A DNA stretch of 64,000 bases from the NCBI GenBank assembly GCA_045541255.1, contig JAZQIU010000045.1, forward strand, positions 3,580 through 67,579, in the 5' to 3' direction. A program made the translations under genes and the position numbers. The stretch is from UMGS1124 sp045541255 (lineage in GTDB: Bacteria; Bacillota_I; Bacilli_A; RF39; UBA660). The notes beneath the pieces are model-generated. The model was not told the origin of the DNA, did not search any database, and saw only the letters and a program-made list of their open reading frames with translations. Shown piece by piece: positions 25,327 through 33,734 of the stretch (position 1 is its first letter; every line of letters begins with the position of its first letter).

Positions 25327-27081
25327 ATGTTTGGACAATTATTAGATGTTTATGATAATTATGCAATAATAGAAAATAAAACTGGACAAATTGAAACTAA
25401 TTATTTAAATTTGCATGTTATATTTCATGATAATAACAGAAAAGTAGTAGGAGAGATAGTTTCTATTGATAAGAGTACTATTAAAATATTGTTAATTGGA
25501 GAAATAGTTAATGATATTTTTATAAATGGTATTGTTAGAAAACCAAATTTAAGTGGTGGTTGTAGAATAATATATAAGAGTGAAGTAGAGTTATTATTGG
25601 GTAACCAAGAAATAGATTCTGTTGATTCATTTTATATAGGAAAATCATTAGTATATGATGGTTTTAATATTACTAGTAAGTTTAATGATTTTTTTTCAAA
25701 TCATTTTGCAATAATAGGGAATACTGGTAGTGGTAAGAGTTGTGGAGTTGCTAGAATATTGCAAAATATATTTTATAAAAGTAATTCAAATATGCCAAAA
25801 AATGCACATATAGTTTTGTTTGATGTTTATGGTGAATATAATAAGGCTTTTAATGAATTAAATAGTATAAATGGTATGGGATTTAGAAATTATTCTTCTA
25901 AAGTAGATTTAAGTGAAGGGGAATTAATTAATATTCCAGCATATTTCTTAGGAGTAGATGATTTAGCTTTACTTTTAAATGTTACTAGTCCTAATCAATT
26001 ACCTATTTTAGAAAAAACATTAAAATTAGTTTATATTTTTAAAAATGTTGATGAAAATATTAGTAAATATAAAAATGATATTATTGCAAACTGTTTATTA
26101 GATATTTTAACTAGTGGTAGAACTAGTACACAAATAAGAGATCAAATTATTGCTGTATTAACAAGATATAATACTGATACATTAAATTTAGATACAGAAA
26201 TAGCACAACCTGGTTATACTAGAACTATTAGACAATGTTTAAATATAGATAATACAGGGAAAATGAATTCTGTTCAATATGTTGTAGATTTATTAGAAAA
26301 ATATACTAAGTTAGATTTGGGTAATATTAATGGTATACCTAATTTCATTTATACTTTAGATGATATATATTATGCGTTAGATTTTGCTCTTATAAGCGAA
26401 GGGGTTTTAAAGAGCGATAAAATGTATGATGAATATAATCAATTAAAAGTACGTTTACAACAAATTATTAATAGTGATTATAAACATTTCTTTAATGTAA
26501 GTGAATTTATTTCTAAGGGAGAATATGTTAGAAATTTGTTTAATAGTAATAAGAGTTATCAGATAATTAATTTTAATTTAAATTGTATAGATGAACGTTT
26601 TGCTAAAAAGTTAACTAAAATATATTCTAAATTATTCTTTGATTTTTCTACTTTTATAGAGGATAGAGGAAGTTTTCCAATACATATAATTTTAGAAGAA
26701 GCACATAGATATGTACAACATGATACTGATATAGATGTATTAGGGTATAATATTTTTGATAGAATTACTAAAGAGGGTAGAAAGTATGGTGTTCTACTTG
26801 GGATGATTACTCAAAGACCTAGTGAATTGTCTATCACTGCTTTAAGTCAATGTTCAAACTTTATAGTTTTAAGAATGTTTTATCCAGATGATTTAAATAT
26901 AATTAAATCTATTACTAGTAATTTGACTGATAGTACTTATGAGAAGATAAAATCATTTTTACCTGGAAATGCTTTAGTATTTGGTACATCATTCAAATTA
27001 CCTTTAATGGTAAAATTAGATTTACCTAATCCAATGCCTGAAAGCACTAGTGTAAATATTAGTGATAGTTGGTATAAGTAA
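25327..27081 (+). CDS. HerA-like P-loop ATPase/translocase
   Basis: A 584-residue DUF87/HerA-type ATPase. An N-terminal small beta domain (about 1-120) precedes a Walker A GNTGSGKSCG near residue 132. DVYGEYNKAFNEL follows (as in HerA 'DPHGEY'), Walker B is IILEEAHRY near 454, and ITKEGRKYGVLLGMITQRPSEL forms the sensor region. HerA-type enzymes form hexamers that move on DNA, with a nuclease partner in archaea or in some defence systems; no NurA or nuclease gene adjoins here. Start at ATG 25327 follows GAGGGTG. The family A antisense promoter lies just after its stop. Confidence 0.82.
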   Translation: MFGQLLDVYDNYAIIENKTGQIETNYLNLHVIFHDNNRKVVGEIVSIDKSTIKILLIGEIVNDIFINGIVRKPNLSGGCRIIYKSEVELLLGNQEIDSVDSFYIGKSLVYDGFNITSKFNDFFSNHFAIIGNTGSGKSCGVARILQNIFYKSNSNMPKNAHIVLFDVYGEYNKAFNELNSINGMGFRNYSSKVDLSEGELINIPAYFLGVDDLALLLNVTSPNQLPILEKTLKLVYIFKNVDENISKYKNDIIANCLLDILTSGRTSTQIRDQIIAVLTRYNTDTLNLDTEIAQPGYTRTIRQCLNIDNTGKMNSVQYVVDLLEKYTKLDLGNINGIPNFIYTLDDIYYALDFALISEGVLKSDKMYDEYNQLKVRLQQIINSDYKHFFNVSEFISKGEYVRNLFNSNKSYQIINFNLNCIDERFAKKLTKIYSKLFFDFSTFIEDRGSFPIHIILEEAHRYVQHDTDIDVLGYNIFDRITKEGRKYGVLLGMITQRPSELSITALSQCSNFIVLRMFYPDDLNIIKSITSNLTDSTYEKIKSFLPGNALVFGTSFKLPLMVKLDLPNPMPESTSVNISDSWYK

Positions 27082-27084
27082 TAT

Positions 27085-27113
27085 TTGTTAAATTTTATAA
27101 TTTATAATACAAT
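27085..27113 (+). promoter_or_regulatory. antisense RNA A2 promoter
   Basis: TTGTTA (27085-27090), 17-base spacer, TACAAT (27108-27113), immediately after the HerA-like gene. Confidence 0.55.
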
Positions 27114-27118
27114 GTATT

Positions 27119-27236
27119 TAGCAAGAGAGCTTGCATAAAATAAAAAGGATATACTTAACATTTGCGGTGTTAGGTACACTCCTAATATTTGGTTGTGCAC
27201 ACTAACTTAAACCAAAACCCGTTAGTGTGCTTTTTT
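27119..27236 (+). ncRNA. antisense RNA A2 (putative antitoxin)
   Basis: Begins with the perfect hairpin GCAAG-AGAG-CTTGC and ends with the terminator GCACACTAAC (27197-27206) / GTTAGTGTGC (27221-27230) plus six T. It covers the 3' untranslated part of the opposing peptide mRNA. The terminator hairpin is identical to that of A1. Confidence 0.72.
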
Positions 27237-27314
27237 CTATCTAAATAATAGTATAAATACTAAAATAAATAGAAGAAGTATTATGAAATAAAAAGTTTTT
27301 TCTCTAGTAGTCAT
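27237..27314 (-). CDS. 25-residue hydrophobic peptide, putative type I toxin (family A)
   Basis: Second copy of the family A peptide, with head MTTREKTF and the same helix and terminal Arg as at 11911-11988. The final 18 codons are identical at the nucleotide level in the two copies. Ribosome site AAAGAGGTGAGG; the hairpin hiding it is weaker than in A1 because the 5' arm changed to CTCCTTACAATT. TATAAT (27388-27383, minus) is the likely -10 box; no good -35 at normal spacing. Confidence 0.75.
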   Translation of the reverse strand: MTTREKTFYFIILLLFILVFILLFR

Positions 27315-27432
27315 AACCTCACCTCTTTAAAATTAATTGTAAGGAGTGCAACTAACGCATGTTAAACATATCATTGAATATGATTATATACTTGTATTTT
27401 TATACAAGTTATTTTTATGTAATTTTACAAAT

Positions 27433-27454
27433 AAAAAACGAAGATATTCTTCGT
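27433..27454 (-). terminator. rpmB terminator
   Basis: On the minus strand ACGAAGA / TCTTCGT with an ATA loop (27438-27454), followed by a T run. Confidence 0.85.
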
Positions 27455-27458
27455 ATTA

Positions 27459-27653
27459 TTAAGCAGCTTTTTCTTCAGTTTTTTTTGTTTCAGCTTTTCT
27501 CATTGTTCTTGCTTCTCTTGCAGTTAATTTAACTTTTTGTCCATCAATTGTATATGTTTGTAAATTTGGATTTTGACGCATCTTTGTTGCATTTAATGCA
27601 TGAGATCTTTTATTTCCAAATAAAGGTTTTTTAGTTGTAACTTTTGTTGCCAT
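27459..27653 (-). CDS. rpmB: 50S ribosomal protein L28
   Basis: A 64-residue ribosomal protein with the typical GNKRSHALNATKMRQNPNLQ segment and a VKLTAREARTMRK end. Monocistronic with its own promoter and terminator, as is common. Strong GGAGG ribosome site on the minus strand. The usual CxxC zinc motif of some L28 forms is absent (C-minus type). Confidence 0.95.
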   Translation of the reverse strand: MATKVTTKKPLFGNKRSHALNATKMRQNPNLQTYTIDGQKVKLTAREARTMRKAETKKTEEKAA

Positions 27654-27684
27654 ACTTTTCCCTCCTTAATAAGAATTCTAGTTG

Positions 27685-27713
27685 AGTTTATCATATAAAA
27701 TTCCAAAAGTCAA
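27685..27713 (-). promoter_or_regulatory. rpmB promoter
   Basis: On the minus strand TTGACT (27713-27708), 17-base spacer, TAAACT (27690-27685). Confidence 0.75.
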
Positions 27714-27781
27714 ATAAACTTTGATAAAAATGCTTAAAAATATTTATTATTTATTATATAATAGGCTTAGAGGTGGTAATC

Positions 27782-30631
27782 GTGAATTATATTTATTTAG
27801 GTGTAGTTACTGATTACACTTTACTTTCTAGTTTAATAAAAATAGATGATTTAATTAATTATTTAAAAAGTAATAATATAAATACTGTAGGTATATTAAA
27901 TGATAATTTATATAGTACTATGGAATTTTATAATAAATGTAAAAAAAATAATATTAAACCTATAATAGGTTATATAAGAAAAATAGACGATAAAAAGTTT
28001 TATATTTATCCTAAAAATTATAATGGGTTAATAGATTTATTTAATGAAAGATATGAGACTAATAATTTAATGTGTGTAATACCTTTAGAATATAAAGAAT
28101 TATTTAATGAATTAGAGTATGAGGATAAATATATTAGTTATAAAAATAAAGATGAATTAAAGAATGCATTGTTAATAACTAGTAATGTATTATGTGTAAA
28201 TGAAATATATGCTTTTAGTAAAGAGGATGCAAAGTATGTCAATTATTTACATATGATAGATAAAGGGTATACAATTAGTAATTATAATTTTAATGATTAT
28301 ACTAATAATACTTTCATAGAAAATGTAGATGATTTTGATATAAGTACTACAAATAAATTTGCTGATTTAATAGATTTAAGTATAAGCACAAGTATTAAAT
28401 ATATTCCTAAGTATTGTGATAATTCTTTTGAATATTTAAAGAATTTGAGTATAAAAGGATTAAAAAAACGACTTGGGGATAATATTACTAATGATTATAA
28501 AAAACGTTTATTGTATGAATTAAATGTAATAAATGATATGGGATATGTAGACTATTTTTTAATAGTTTTTGATTATGTTAAATTTAGTAAAACAAATGAT
28601 ATATTAGTTGGACCTGGGAGGGGAAGTGCAGCAGGTTCTTTGGTATCTTATAGTTTAGGTATAACTGAGATTGATCCTATAAAGTATGATTTATTATTTG
28701 AAAGATTTTTAAATCCTGAAAGAATTACAATGCCTGATATTGATATAGATTTTGATGCTTTAAAGCGATATAAAGTAATAGATTATGTTACTGAAAAATA
28801 TGGTAAAGATTCTGTTAGTAATATAATGACTTATTCTACATTAAGTAGTAAACAAGTACTTAGAGATGTATCTAAATGTTTAGAAGTGGATTCTAAGATT
28901 ATAGATAAATTATGTTCTTATGTAGAAGCGAAGTTAAGTTTAAAAAATAATTTAAATGATAGTGTTAAAGAATTATTGAATCAATTTAGTAATTTGAAGA
29001 GTGCTTATATGGTAGCTATGAAGTTAGAAGGTTTGAAAAGACAAATAGGTACACATGCAGCCGGTGTTGTAATAAGTAGCGAAAAATTAACAAATGTTAT
29101 TCCTGTTATTAAAAATGGTGAAAATAATTTAACTGGTTACACTATGGAATATTTAGAAGAATTAGGTTTATTAAAAATGGACTTTTTAGCTATAAAAGAT
29201 TTAAGTATTTTAGATGCCATTATTAAAAGTATAGAAGAAAGATTGGGTAGAAAAATAAATATTCATTCTATACCATTAGATGATGAAAAAACTTATTTTG
29301 AGTTTGTAAGAGGTAATACAAGTGGAGTATTCCAATTTGAAAGTAGTGGAATGAAAAATTTCTTACGTAAATTAAAACCAAATTGTTTTCAAGATTTAAT
29401 TGCAGCATTAGCATTATTTAGACCAGGACCTATGGGTAATATAGATACCTATATTGCACGTAAAAATGGTAAGGAAGAAGTTATATATCCACATGAAAGT
29501 TTAGAACCTATATTAAAAGATACTTATGGAATTATTATTTATCAAGAACAAATAATGCAAATTTTATCTAAAATGGCTAATTATAGTTATGCAGAAAGTG
29601 ATTTAATTAGAAGAGCAATTAGTAAGAAGAAATTAAATGTAATAGAAGAAGAAAAAAGTAAGTTTGTTAATAATTCAGTTAAGAATGGATATAGTGAAGA
29701 GGTAGCGAATGAAGTCTATGAATTAATTGTTAAGTTTGCTAATTATGGCTTTAATAAATCTCATTCTGTTGCGTATGCTTTAATAGGTTATGAAATGTGT
29801 TTTTTAAAGACACATTATCCAATATATTTTTATACTGCTTTATTAAACTTTAATATTGGTAGTGAAAGTAAAACAAAAGAATATTTAGATTGTTTAAAAC
29901 GCTTAAAAATTAGTATTTGTAAACCTGATATTAATTTAAGTACTAATAAGTATCAAGTAGTGGATAATAAGTTATTATTGCCAATAAATATAATTAAGAA
30001 TGTTGGGTCTAGTGTTGTTGATATTATAGTTAAAGTACGTGATAAAAAGTTTGAAGATTATTTTGATTTTGTAAAAAAAGTTAATGTTAACAATTTTGGT
30101 AAAAAAACTATGGAATTATTAATTATGGCTGGATGTTGTGATAGTTTTGGAATTAATAGGCATACTATGATTCAAAATTTAGATGATGCTATTACTTATA
30201 GTGAGTTGAGTAGTGATTTAGACGATATGCTAGTTAGTAAACCAAATTTAAAAGAATTTGAAGAATATTCAAATAGTGAACTTGTTAAAAATGAAAAAGA
30301 ATTATATGGTTTTTATTTATCGGATCATCCTGTTACTAAATATAATAATAGTGTTAAATTAATTAGTTTAAATCAATATTTTGATAAAACTATTAATATG
30401 TATGTTTATGTTGAAGAGGTTAGAAGAATAAAAACAAAAAGTAAAGATAGTATGGCATTTATGATATGTAGTGATGAAACTGAAATAATGGATTTTATAG
30501 TATTCCCAAACAAATTTAATTTGATAAAAGATATTAAAGTTGGAGATATTATAAGAGTTTATGGTAAAGTTGAAAGAAGATATGATAAATTTCAAATACT
30601 TGTTAATGATGTGCAAAAAGTTCTCGAATAG
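27782..30631 (+). CDS. dnaE: DNA polymerase III alpha subunit, DnaE-type, short
   Basis: C-family replicative polymerase. Catalytic motifs are intact: GPGRGSAAGSL near residue 277 and PDIDIDFD near 319, followed by RQIGTHAAGVVIS, FRPGPMGNIDTYIARK and FANYGFNKSHSVAYAL. A C-terminal OB-like segment is present. At 949 residues it is shorter than usual DnaE (about 1,100). The N-terminal PHP domain is degenerate: the metal-binding 'HLHVHTEYS' is replaced by YLGVVTDYT and 'ITDH' by LNDN. Start at GTG 27782 follows GAGGTGG. In Bacillota DnaE works with PolC, which is not in view. Confidence 0.92.
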   Translation: MNYIYLGVVTDYTLLSSLIKIDDLINYLKSNNINTVGILNDNLYSTMEFYNKCKKNNIKPIIGYIRKIDDKKFYIYPKNYNGLIDLFNERYETNNLMCVIPLEYKELFNELEYEDKYISYKNKDELKNALLITSNVLCVNEIYAFSKEDAKYVNYLHMIDKGYTISNYNFNDYTNNTFIENVDDFDISTTNKFADLIDLSISTSIKYIPKYCDNSFEYLKNLSIKGLKKRLGDNITNDYKKRLLYELNVINDMGYVDYFLIVFDYVKFSKTNDILVGPGRGSAAGSLVSYSLGITEIDPIKYDLLFERFLNPERITMPDIDIDFDALKRYKVIDYVTEKYGKDSVSNIMTYSTLSSKQVLRDVSKCLEVDSKIIDKLCSYVEAKLSLKNNLNDSVKELLNQFSNLKSAYMVAMKLEGLKRQIGTHAAGVVISSEKLTNVIPVIKNGENNLTGYTMEYLEELGLLKMDFLAIKDLSILDAIIKSIEERLGRKINIHSIPLDDEKTYFEFVRGNTSGVFQFESSGMKNFLRKLKPNCFQDLIAALALFRPGPMGNIDTYIARKNGKEEVIYPHESLEPILKDTYGIIIYQEQIMQILSKMANYSYAESDLIRRAISKKKLNVIEEEKSKFVNNSVKNGYSEEVANEVYELIVKFANYGFNKSHSVAYALIGYEMCFLKTHYPIYFYTALLNFNIGSESKTKEYLDCLKRLKISICKPDINLSTNKYQVVDNKLLLPINIIKNVGSSVVDIIVKVRDKKFEDYFDFVKKVNVNNFGKKTMELLIMAGCCDSFGINRHTMIQNLDDAITYSELSSDLDDMLVSKPNLKEFEEYSNSELVKNEKELYGFYLSDHPVTKYNNSVKLISLNQYFDKTINMYVYVEEVRRIKTKSKDSMAFMICSDETEIMDFIVFPNKFNLIKDIKVGDIIRVYGKVERRYDKFQILVNDVQKVLE

Positions 30632-30643
30632 AGAACTTTTTTT
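30615..30643 (+). terminator. terminator after dnaE
   Basis: AAAAAGTTCTC (30615-30625) pairs with GAGAACTTTTT (30631-30641), loop GAATA. Confidence 0.9.
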
Positions 30644-30650
30644 GATAAAG

Positions 30651-30680
30651 AAAAAACAGATAATAGTTTTTATTATCTGT
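30651..30680 (-). terminator. terminator after rpsD
   Basis: On the minus strand ACAGATAATA / TATTATCTGT (10 bp, 30656-30680), followed by T6. It overlaps the rpsD stop region. Confidence 0.85.
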
Positions 30681-31275
30681 TGTAGAATTCAACGATTAAT
30701 GATTCATTAATTTCAGCGTTAAGTTCATTTCTTTCTGGTAATCTAACAAAAGTACCTGTTAATTTTTTGTTATCAAATTCAACAAATGCTGGAGTTTTGA
30801 TATTTAATTCTATAGTATTTAAAATAGCTTTATGTTCTTTAGAATTTTCTCTAACAGCGATTACATCACCAGGTTTACAAATATAACTAGGAATATCTAC
30901 TTTAATTCCATTAACTTCGATATGTCCATGGTTTACGATTTGTCTAGCAGCACGTCTAGTAGTTGCAAGACCCATTCTATAAACTAAGTTATCTAATCTA
31001 CTTTCTAATAGTTTTAAGAAGTTTTCACCAGTTATACCTTTCATTTTAGAAGCTTTATCAAAAGTTCTTCTAAATTGTTTTTCATTTAATCCATACATAA
31101 ATCTAACTTTTTGTTTTTCTTGTAATTGGATTCCGTATTCACTTACTTTTTTTCTTCTAGAAGTTCCATGAATTCCAGGAGCGTAAGGTCTACGTGCTAA
31201 TTCTTTTCCATTTTCTAATGTAGAAAAACCAAGTCTACGAGATTTTTTGTATGCAGGACCTGTATATCTTGACAT
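30673..31275 (-). CDS. rpsD: 30S ribosomal protein S4
   Basis: Primary 16S rRNA binder and assembly initiator. The 200-residue protein starts MSRYTGPAYKKSRRLG and contains the S4 RNA-binding domain (about residues 93-155; LESRLDNLVYRMGLATTRR, then the HGHIEVNG segment). Start at 31275 follows GGAAGGAGA; the upstream in-frame ATG is not needed. It is a single gene with a long leader, as in Bacillus, where S4 represses its own mRNA. Confidence 0.96.
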   Translation of the reverse strand: MSRYTGPAYKKSRRLGFSTLENGKELARRPYAPGIHGTSRRKKVSEYGIQLQEKQKVRFMYGLNEKQFRRTFDKASKMKGITGENFLKLLESRLDNLVYRMGLATTRRAARQIVNHGHIEVNGIKVDIPSYICKPGDVIAVRENSKEHKAILNTIELNIKTPAFVEFDNKKLTGTFVRLPERNELNAEINESLIVEFYNR

Positions 31276-31421
31276 AATATTTCTCCTTCCTTTAATTTTA
31301 CGATTCATGTAATAATATTATTAATAGGGTGTTATTTATTCTTTCACTTTGGCAGTCAAGCTACTAGATACAAGAAATAAACACATTATTAAAATTATTA
31401 TTAATCTGCCACAAATACGCA
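31276..31421 (-). promoter_or_regulatory. rpsD 5' leader, probable S4 autoregulatory RNA
   Basis: About 145 nt of untranslated leader between the promoter and rpsD. GGCAG near its 5' end can pair with CTGCC about 55 bases later, closing an internal structured region. Bacillota S4 leaders regulate translation by binding S4; the position and length fit, but a match to the known consensus has not been scored. Confidence 0.5.
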
Positions 31422-31427
31422 ATATAA

Positions 31428-31455
31428 ATTATACATTATTTTTTTTATTTGTCAA
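31428..31455 (-). promoter_or_regulatory. rpsD promoter
   Basis: On the minus strand TTGACA (31455-31450), 16-base spacer, TATAAT (31433-31428); both boxes perfect. Confidence 0.85.
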
Positions 31456-31461
31456 ATATTA

Positions 31462-31490
31462 TTGGATTATATTTATATTTATGTTATTAT
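31462..31490 (+). promoter_or_regulatory. promoter of the WG-repeat gene
   Basis: TTGGAT (31462-31467), 17-base spacer, TATTAT (31485-31490); divergent from the rpsD promoter. Confidence 0.6.
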
Positions 31491-31514
31491 ATTTTGGAAT
31501 TAAGGAGTGATTTT

Positions 31515-32264
31515 ATGTCATTAAATGATACTATAAAGTATAATGAAACAATTAAAAGATTACAAAATACATATAAAAAATTTCAAACTAAAGAGGATTT
31601 GTGGTATGGGAAAGTAGTATCTGTTGTTATTCCAGTACCTTATATTAATGATGAAGGTATATTAGCTTATCAAGATCAAACTATGTATAATATTGTATCT
31701 TATAATGGTGGTTATCTAATGCATGATTGTTTTTATAAATATAAGATTAATGAAAGTAGACAATGTATTGTAGCATATTTGAAGAAACCAGATGATGTTG
31801 CTCGTACTATTAAAGAGGAGAAAGCTAGTACAGTTTTAGGTAAACTTAATAAAGGATATAAATATAGCTATGGTGCTTTAAATGAATATGGTACTATGAT
31901 AATACAACCTTTATTTGATGGTATAGAATTTGGTGGAGATAATACTTTTATATGTGAATATAAAGGGAAATATGGGTATTTAGATTCTTTTGGTAGACAA
32001 CTAACTCCTATAAAATATAATTTTGCTTATAAGTTTAATGATGGTGTAGCTAGAGTTAAAACTTGGCGAAATCAAACAGGGTATATTGACATTGAATCAC
32101 CAATAAATAATATATTTGATGAAACACAATATATAAAGTTTGGCAATTTTGTTGGAACAGATTTTGAAAATGGTAGTTTTGTTATTTATCAACTAGGAAC
32201 CAAAGTACGTTATGATAGAAAAGGTAATTATTTAGAAGCTGGACCAACAAAAATTTATAGATAA
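31515..32264 (+). CDS. WG-repeat (KWG Leptospira-type) protein
   Basis: A 249-residue soluble protein with no signal peptide. Its second half holds about three WG-type beta repeats of roughly 25 residues (YSYGALNEYGTMIIQPLFDG, CEYKGKYGYLDSFGRQLTPI, VKTWRNQTGYIDIE). Such repeats are common in uncharacterised proteins and are thought to mediate binding; no enzyme motif is present. Start at ATG 31515 follows AAGGAGTG. It has its own promoter. Confidence 0.75.
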   Translation: MSLNDTIKYNETIKRLQNTYKKFQTKEDLWYGKVVSVVIPVPYINDEGILAYQDQTMYNIVSYNGGYLMHDCFYKYKINESRQCIVAYLKKPDDVARTIKEEKASTVLGKLNKGYKYSYGALNEYGTMIIQPLFDGIEFGGDNTFICEYKGKYGYLDSFGRQLTPIKYNFAYKFNDGVARVKTWRNQTGYIDIESPINNIFDETQYIKFGNFVGTDFENGSFVIYQLGTKVRYDRKGNYLEAGPTKIYR

Positions 32265-32270
32265 TAAATC

Positions 32271-32299
32271 TTTACAAAGTAAATTTGGTTTGTTATAAT
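32271..32299 (+). promoter_or_regulatory. rimP-nusA-infB operon promoter
   Basis: TTTACA (32271-32276), 17-base spacer, TATAAT (32294-32299). Confidence 0.8.
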
Positions 32300-32314
32300 A
32301 CATTTGACAGATTT

Positions 32315-32336
32315 AAGTGGGCAGAATATCCCACTT
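32315..32336 (+). promoter_or_regulatory. leader hairpin of the nusA operon
   Basis: AAGTGGG (32315-32321) pairs with CCCACTT (32330-32336), loop of eight, followed by TTATTTAT. It is at the start of the transcript and could act as an attenuator; the T tract is imperfect. Confidence 0.55.
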
Positions 32337-32359
32337 TTATTTATGTTTTGGAGGGAACT

Positions 32360-32611
32360 ATGGATAGTGTTTTAGAAAAAATTAAAGAATTAATAAGTGA
32401 ACCAATTAGTAAATTAGATTTAGTTGTAGATTCTATCGAATATGTAAGTGTTGGGAAGAATAATTTTTTAAACATTGTATTAGATAGAATAAATGGTATT
32501 GATTTAGATACTATAGTTGAAGCAACTAATATAATTAATCCTATAATAGACGAATATGATTTAATTGATGATGAATATATCTTAGATATTTCTAGTAAGG
32601 AGAGAGGTTAA
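32360..32611 (+). CDS. rimP: RimP-like ribosome maturation factor, N-terminal domain only
   Basis: An 83-residue protein in the canonical RimP position before nusA. It matches the N-terminal alpha-beta domain (FLNIVLDRINGIDLDTIVEATNII, then DEYDLIDDEYILDISSKERG) and stops just where normal RimP continues with 'SPG-RPL' and the SH3-like C-terminal domain (family length about 150). Start at ATG 32360 follows GGAGGG; a longer in-frame start at 32285 lies at the promoter and is rejected. RimP helps 30S assembly; whether the single domain suffices is unknown. Confidence 0.8.
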   Translation: MDSVLEKIKELISEPISKLDLVVDSIEYVSVGKNNFLNIVLDRINGIDLDTIVEATNIINPIIDEYDLIDDEYILDISSKERG

Positions 32612-32612
32612 A

Positions 32613-33734
32613 ATGAATGGTAAAGAATTTATAAAAGCAGTTAAATTAATTACTGAGGAAAAAGGTATAAGTGAAGATGTAGTATTTGAAGGAATGGAAC
32701 AAGCTTTAATTACTGCATATAAAAAGAATTTTAAGAAACAAACTAATGTTAAAGTAGATATTAATAGAACTACAGGGGATATTAAAGTATTTAAATATTT
32801 TGTAGTTGTTGACGAATATCATGAAGGAGAAGAATACATCGATGAGGAAGGTAATACTAAATTTACTGAACCAGATATTAATGAAGATGCACAAGTATTG
32901 TTAGAAGATATTGTTGAGAAATATCCAGATGCTAAAGTTGGAGATGTTATTCAAGAAGAAGTAACTCCACAAGATTTTGGTAGGATTGCAACAAGTACTG
33001 CTAAACAAGTTTTAACTCAAAAGGTAAGAGAAGCTGAAAGAGCAAGTATTATGGCTGATTTTGAAGATAAACAAGATGAAATTATGGTTGGTAATCTTGC
33101 AATGGAAGATGCAAAAAATTATTATGTTGATTTAGGTAGAAGTAGAGGAATTCTTCCTAAGAGTGAAATAATTCCTGGTGAAACTTTGAAAATGGGAAGT
33201 AGTATAAGAGTATATATTAGTAAAATAGAAGAAACTACTAAAGGACCTTTAATTCTTTGTACTAGAAAACATTATGGTTTTGTTAAAAGATTATTTGAAA
33301 GTATTGTTCCAGAATTTAAAGATGGTATTTTATTATTACATGGTGTAGCTCGTGAAGCTGGTGTAAGAAGTAAAGTTGCTGTTTCAAGTTTAAATCCTAA
33401 TATAGATCCTATTGGAGCTTGTATTGGTGAAAGAGGAAGCAGAATTGCTTCTATCTTAGCAGAATTAAATGGAGAAAAAGTTGATTTAGTTTTATATAGC
33501 GAAGATAATGCTGAATATATTAAGAATGCTTTAAGTCCTGCAAAAGATGTTATTGTAAGTATTATTGATGATACTAAAAATCGTGAAGCTTTAGCAGTTG
33601 TTAATGATGAAAATCAAAGATTAGCAATTGGTAAAGGTGGTATAAATATTAAACTTGCTAGTAAATTAACTAAGTTTAGAATAAACATAAAAACTATGGA
33701 ACAAATTAATGAAGAAGGAAATAAAGATGAATAA
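32613..33734 (+). CDS. nusA: transcription termination/antitermination protein NusA
   Basis: Binds RNA polymerase and modulates pausing and termination. The 373 residues comprise an N-terminal polymerase-binding domain (about 1-125), S1 (about 130-200; YYVDLGRSRGILPKSE) and two KH domains (VKRLFESIVPE through IGACIGERGSRI, then IGKGGINIKLASKL). This is the usual Bacillota length without the extra C-terminal repeats of enterics. AAGGAGAGG is the ribosome site. It overlaps rnpM by eight bases. Confidence 0.96.
   Translation: MNGKEFIKAVKLITEEKGISEDVVFEGMEQALITAYKKNFKKQTNVKVDINRTTGDIKVFKYFVVVDEYHEGEEYIDEEGNTKFTEPDINEDAQVLLEDIVEKYPDAKVGDVIQEEVTPQDFGRIATSTAKQVLTQKVREAERASIMADFEDKQDEIMVGNLAMEDAKNYYVDLGRSRGILPKSEIIPGETLKMGSSIRVYISKIEETTKGPLILCTRKHYGFVKRLFESIVPEFKDGILLLHGVAREAGVRSKVAVSSLNPNIDPIGACIGERGSRIASILAELNGEKVDLVLYSEDNAEYIKNALSPAKDVIVSIIDDTKNREALAVVNDENQRLAIGKGGINIKLASKLTKFRINIKTMEQINEEGNKDE

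Larger units (their letters stand above)
27085..27388. other. type I toxin-antitoxin-like module, family A copy 2 (inverted)
   Basis: The gap between the HerA-like gene and rpmB is filled by an inverted copy of the module at 11808-12141. The peptide is on the minus strand and the antisense RNA on the plus strand. Pairing of the mRNA ends is kept (TTAACAT with ATGTTAA; GTTAGTTGCACTCC with GGAGTGTACCTAAC), although the spacer between the 3' arms has changed (ATCCCAC in A1, ACCGCAA in A2). The rest of the gap, 27389-27433, holds an 8-bp palindrome ACTTGTAT/ATACAAGT next to the peptide promoter. Confidence 0.75.
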
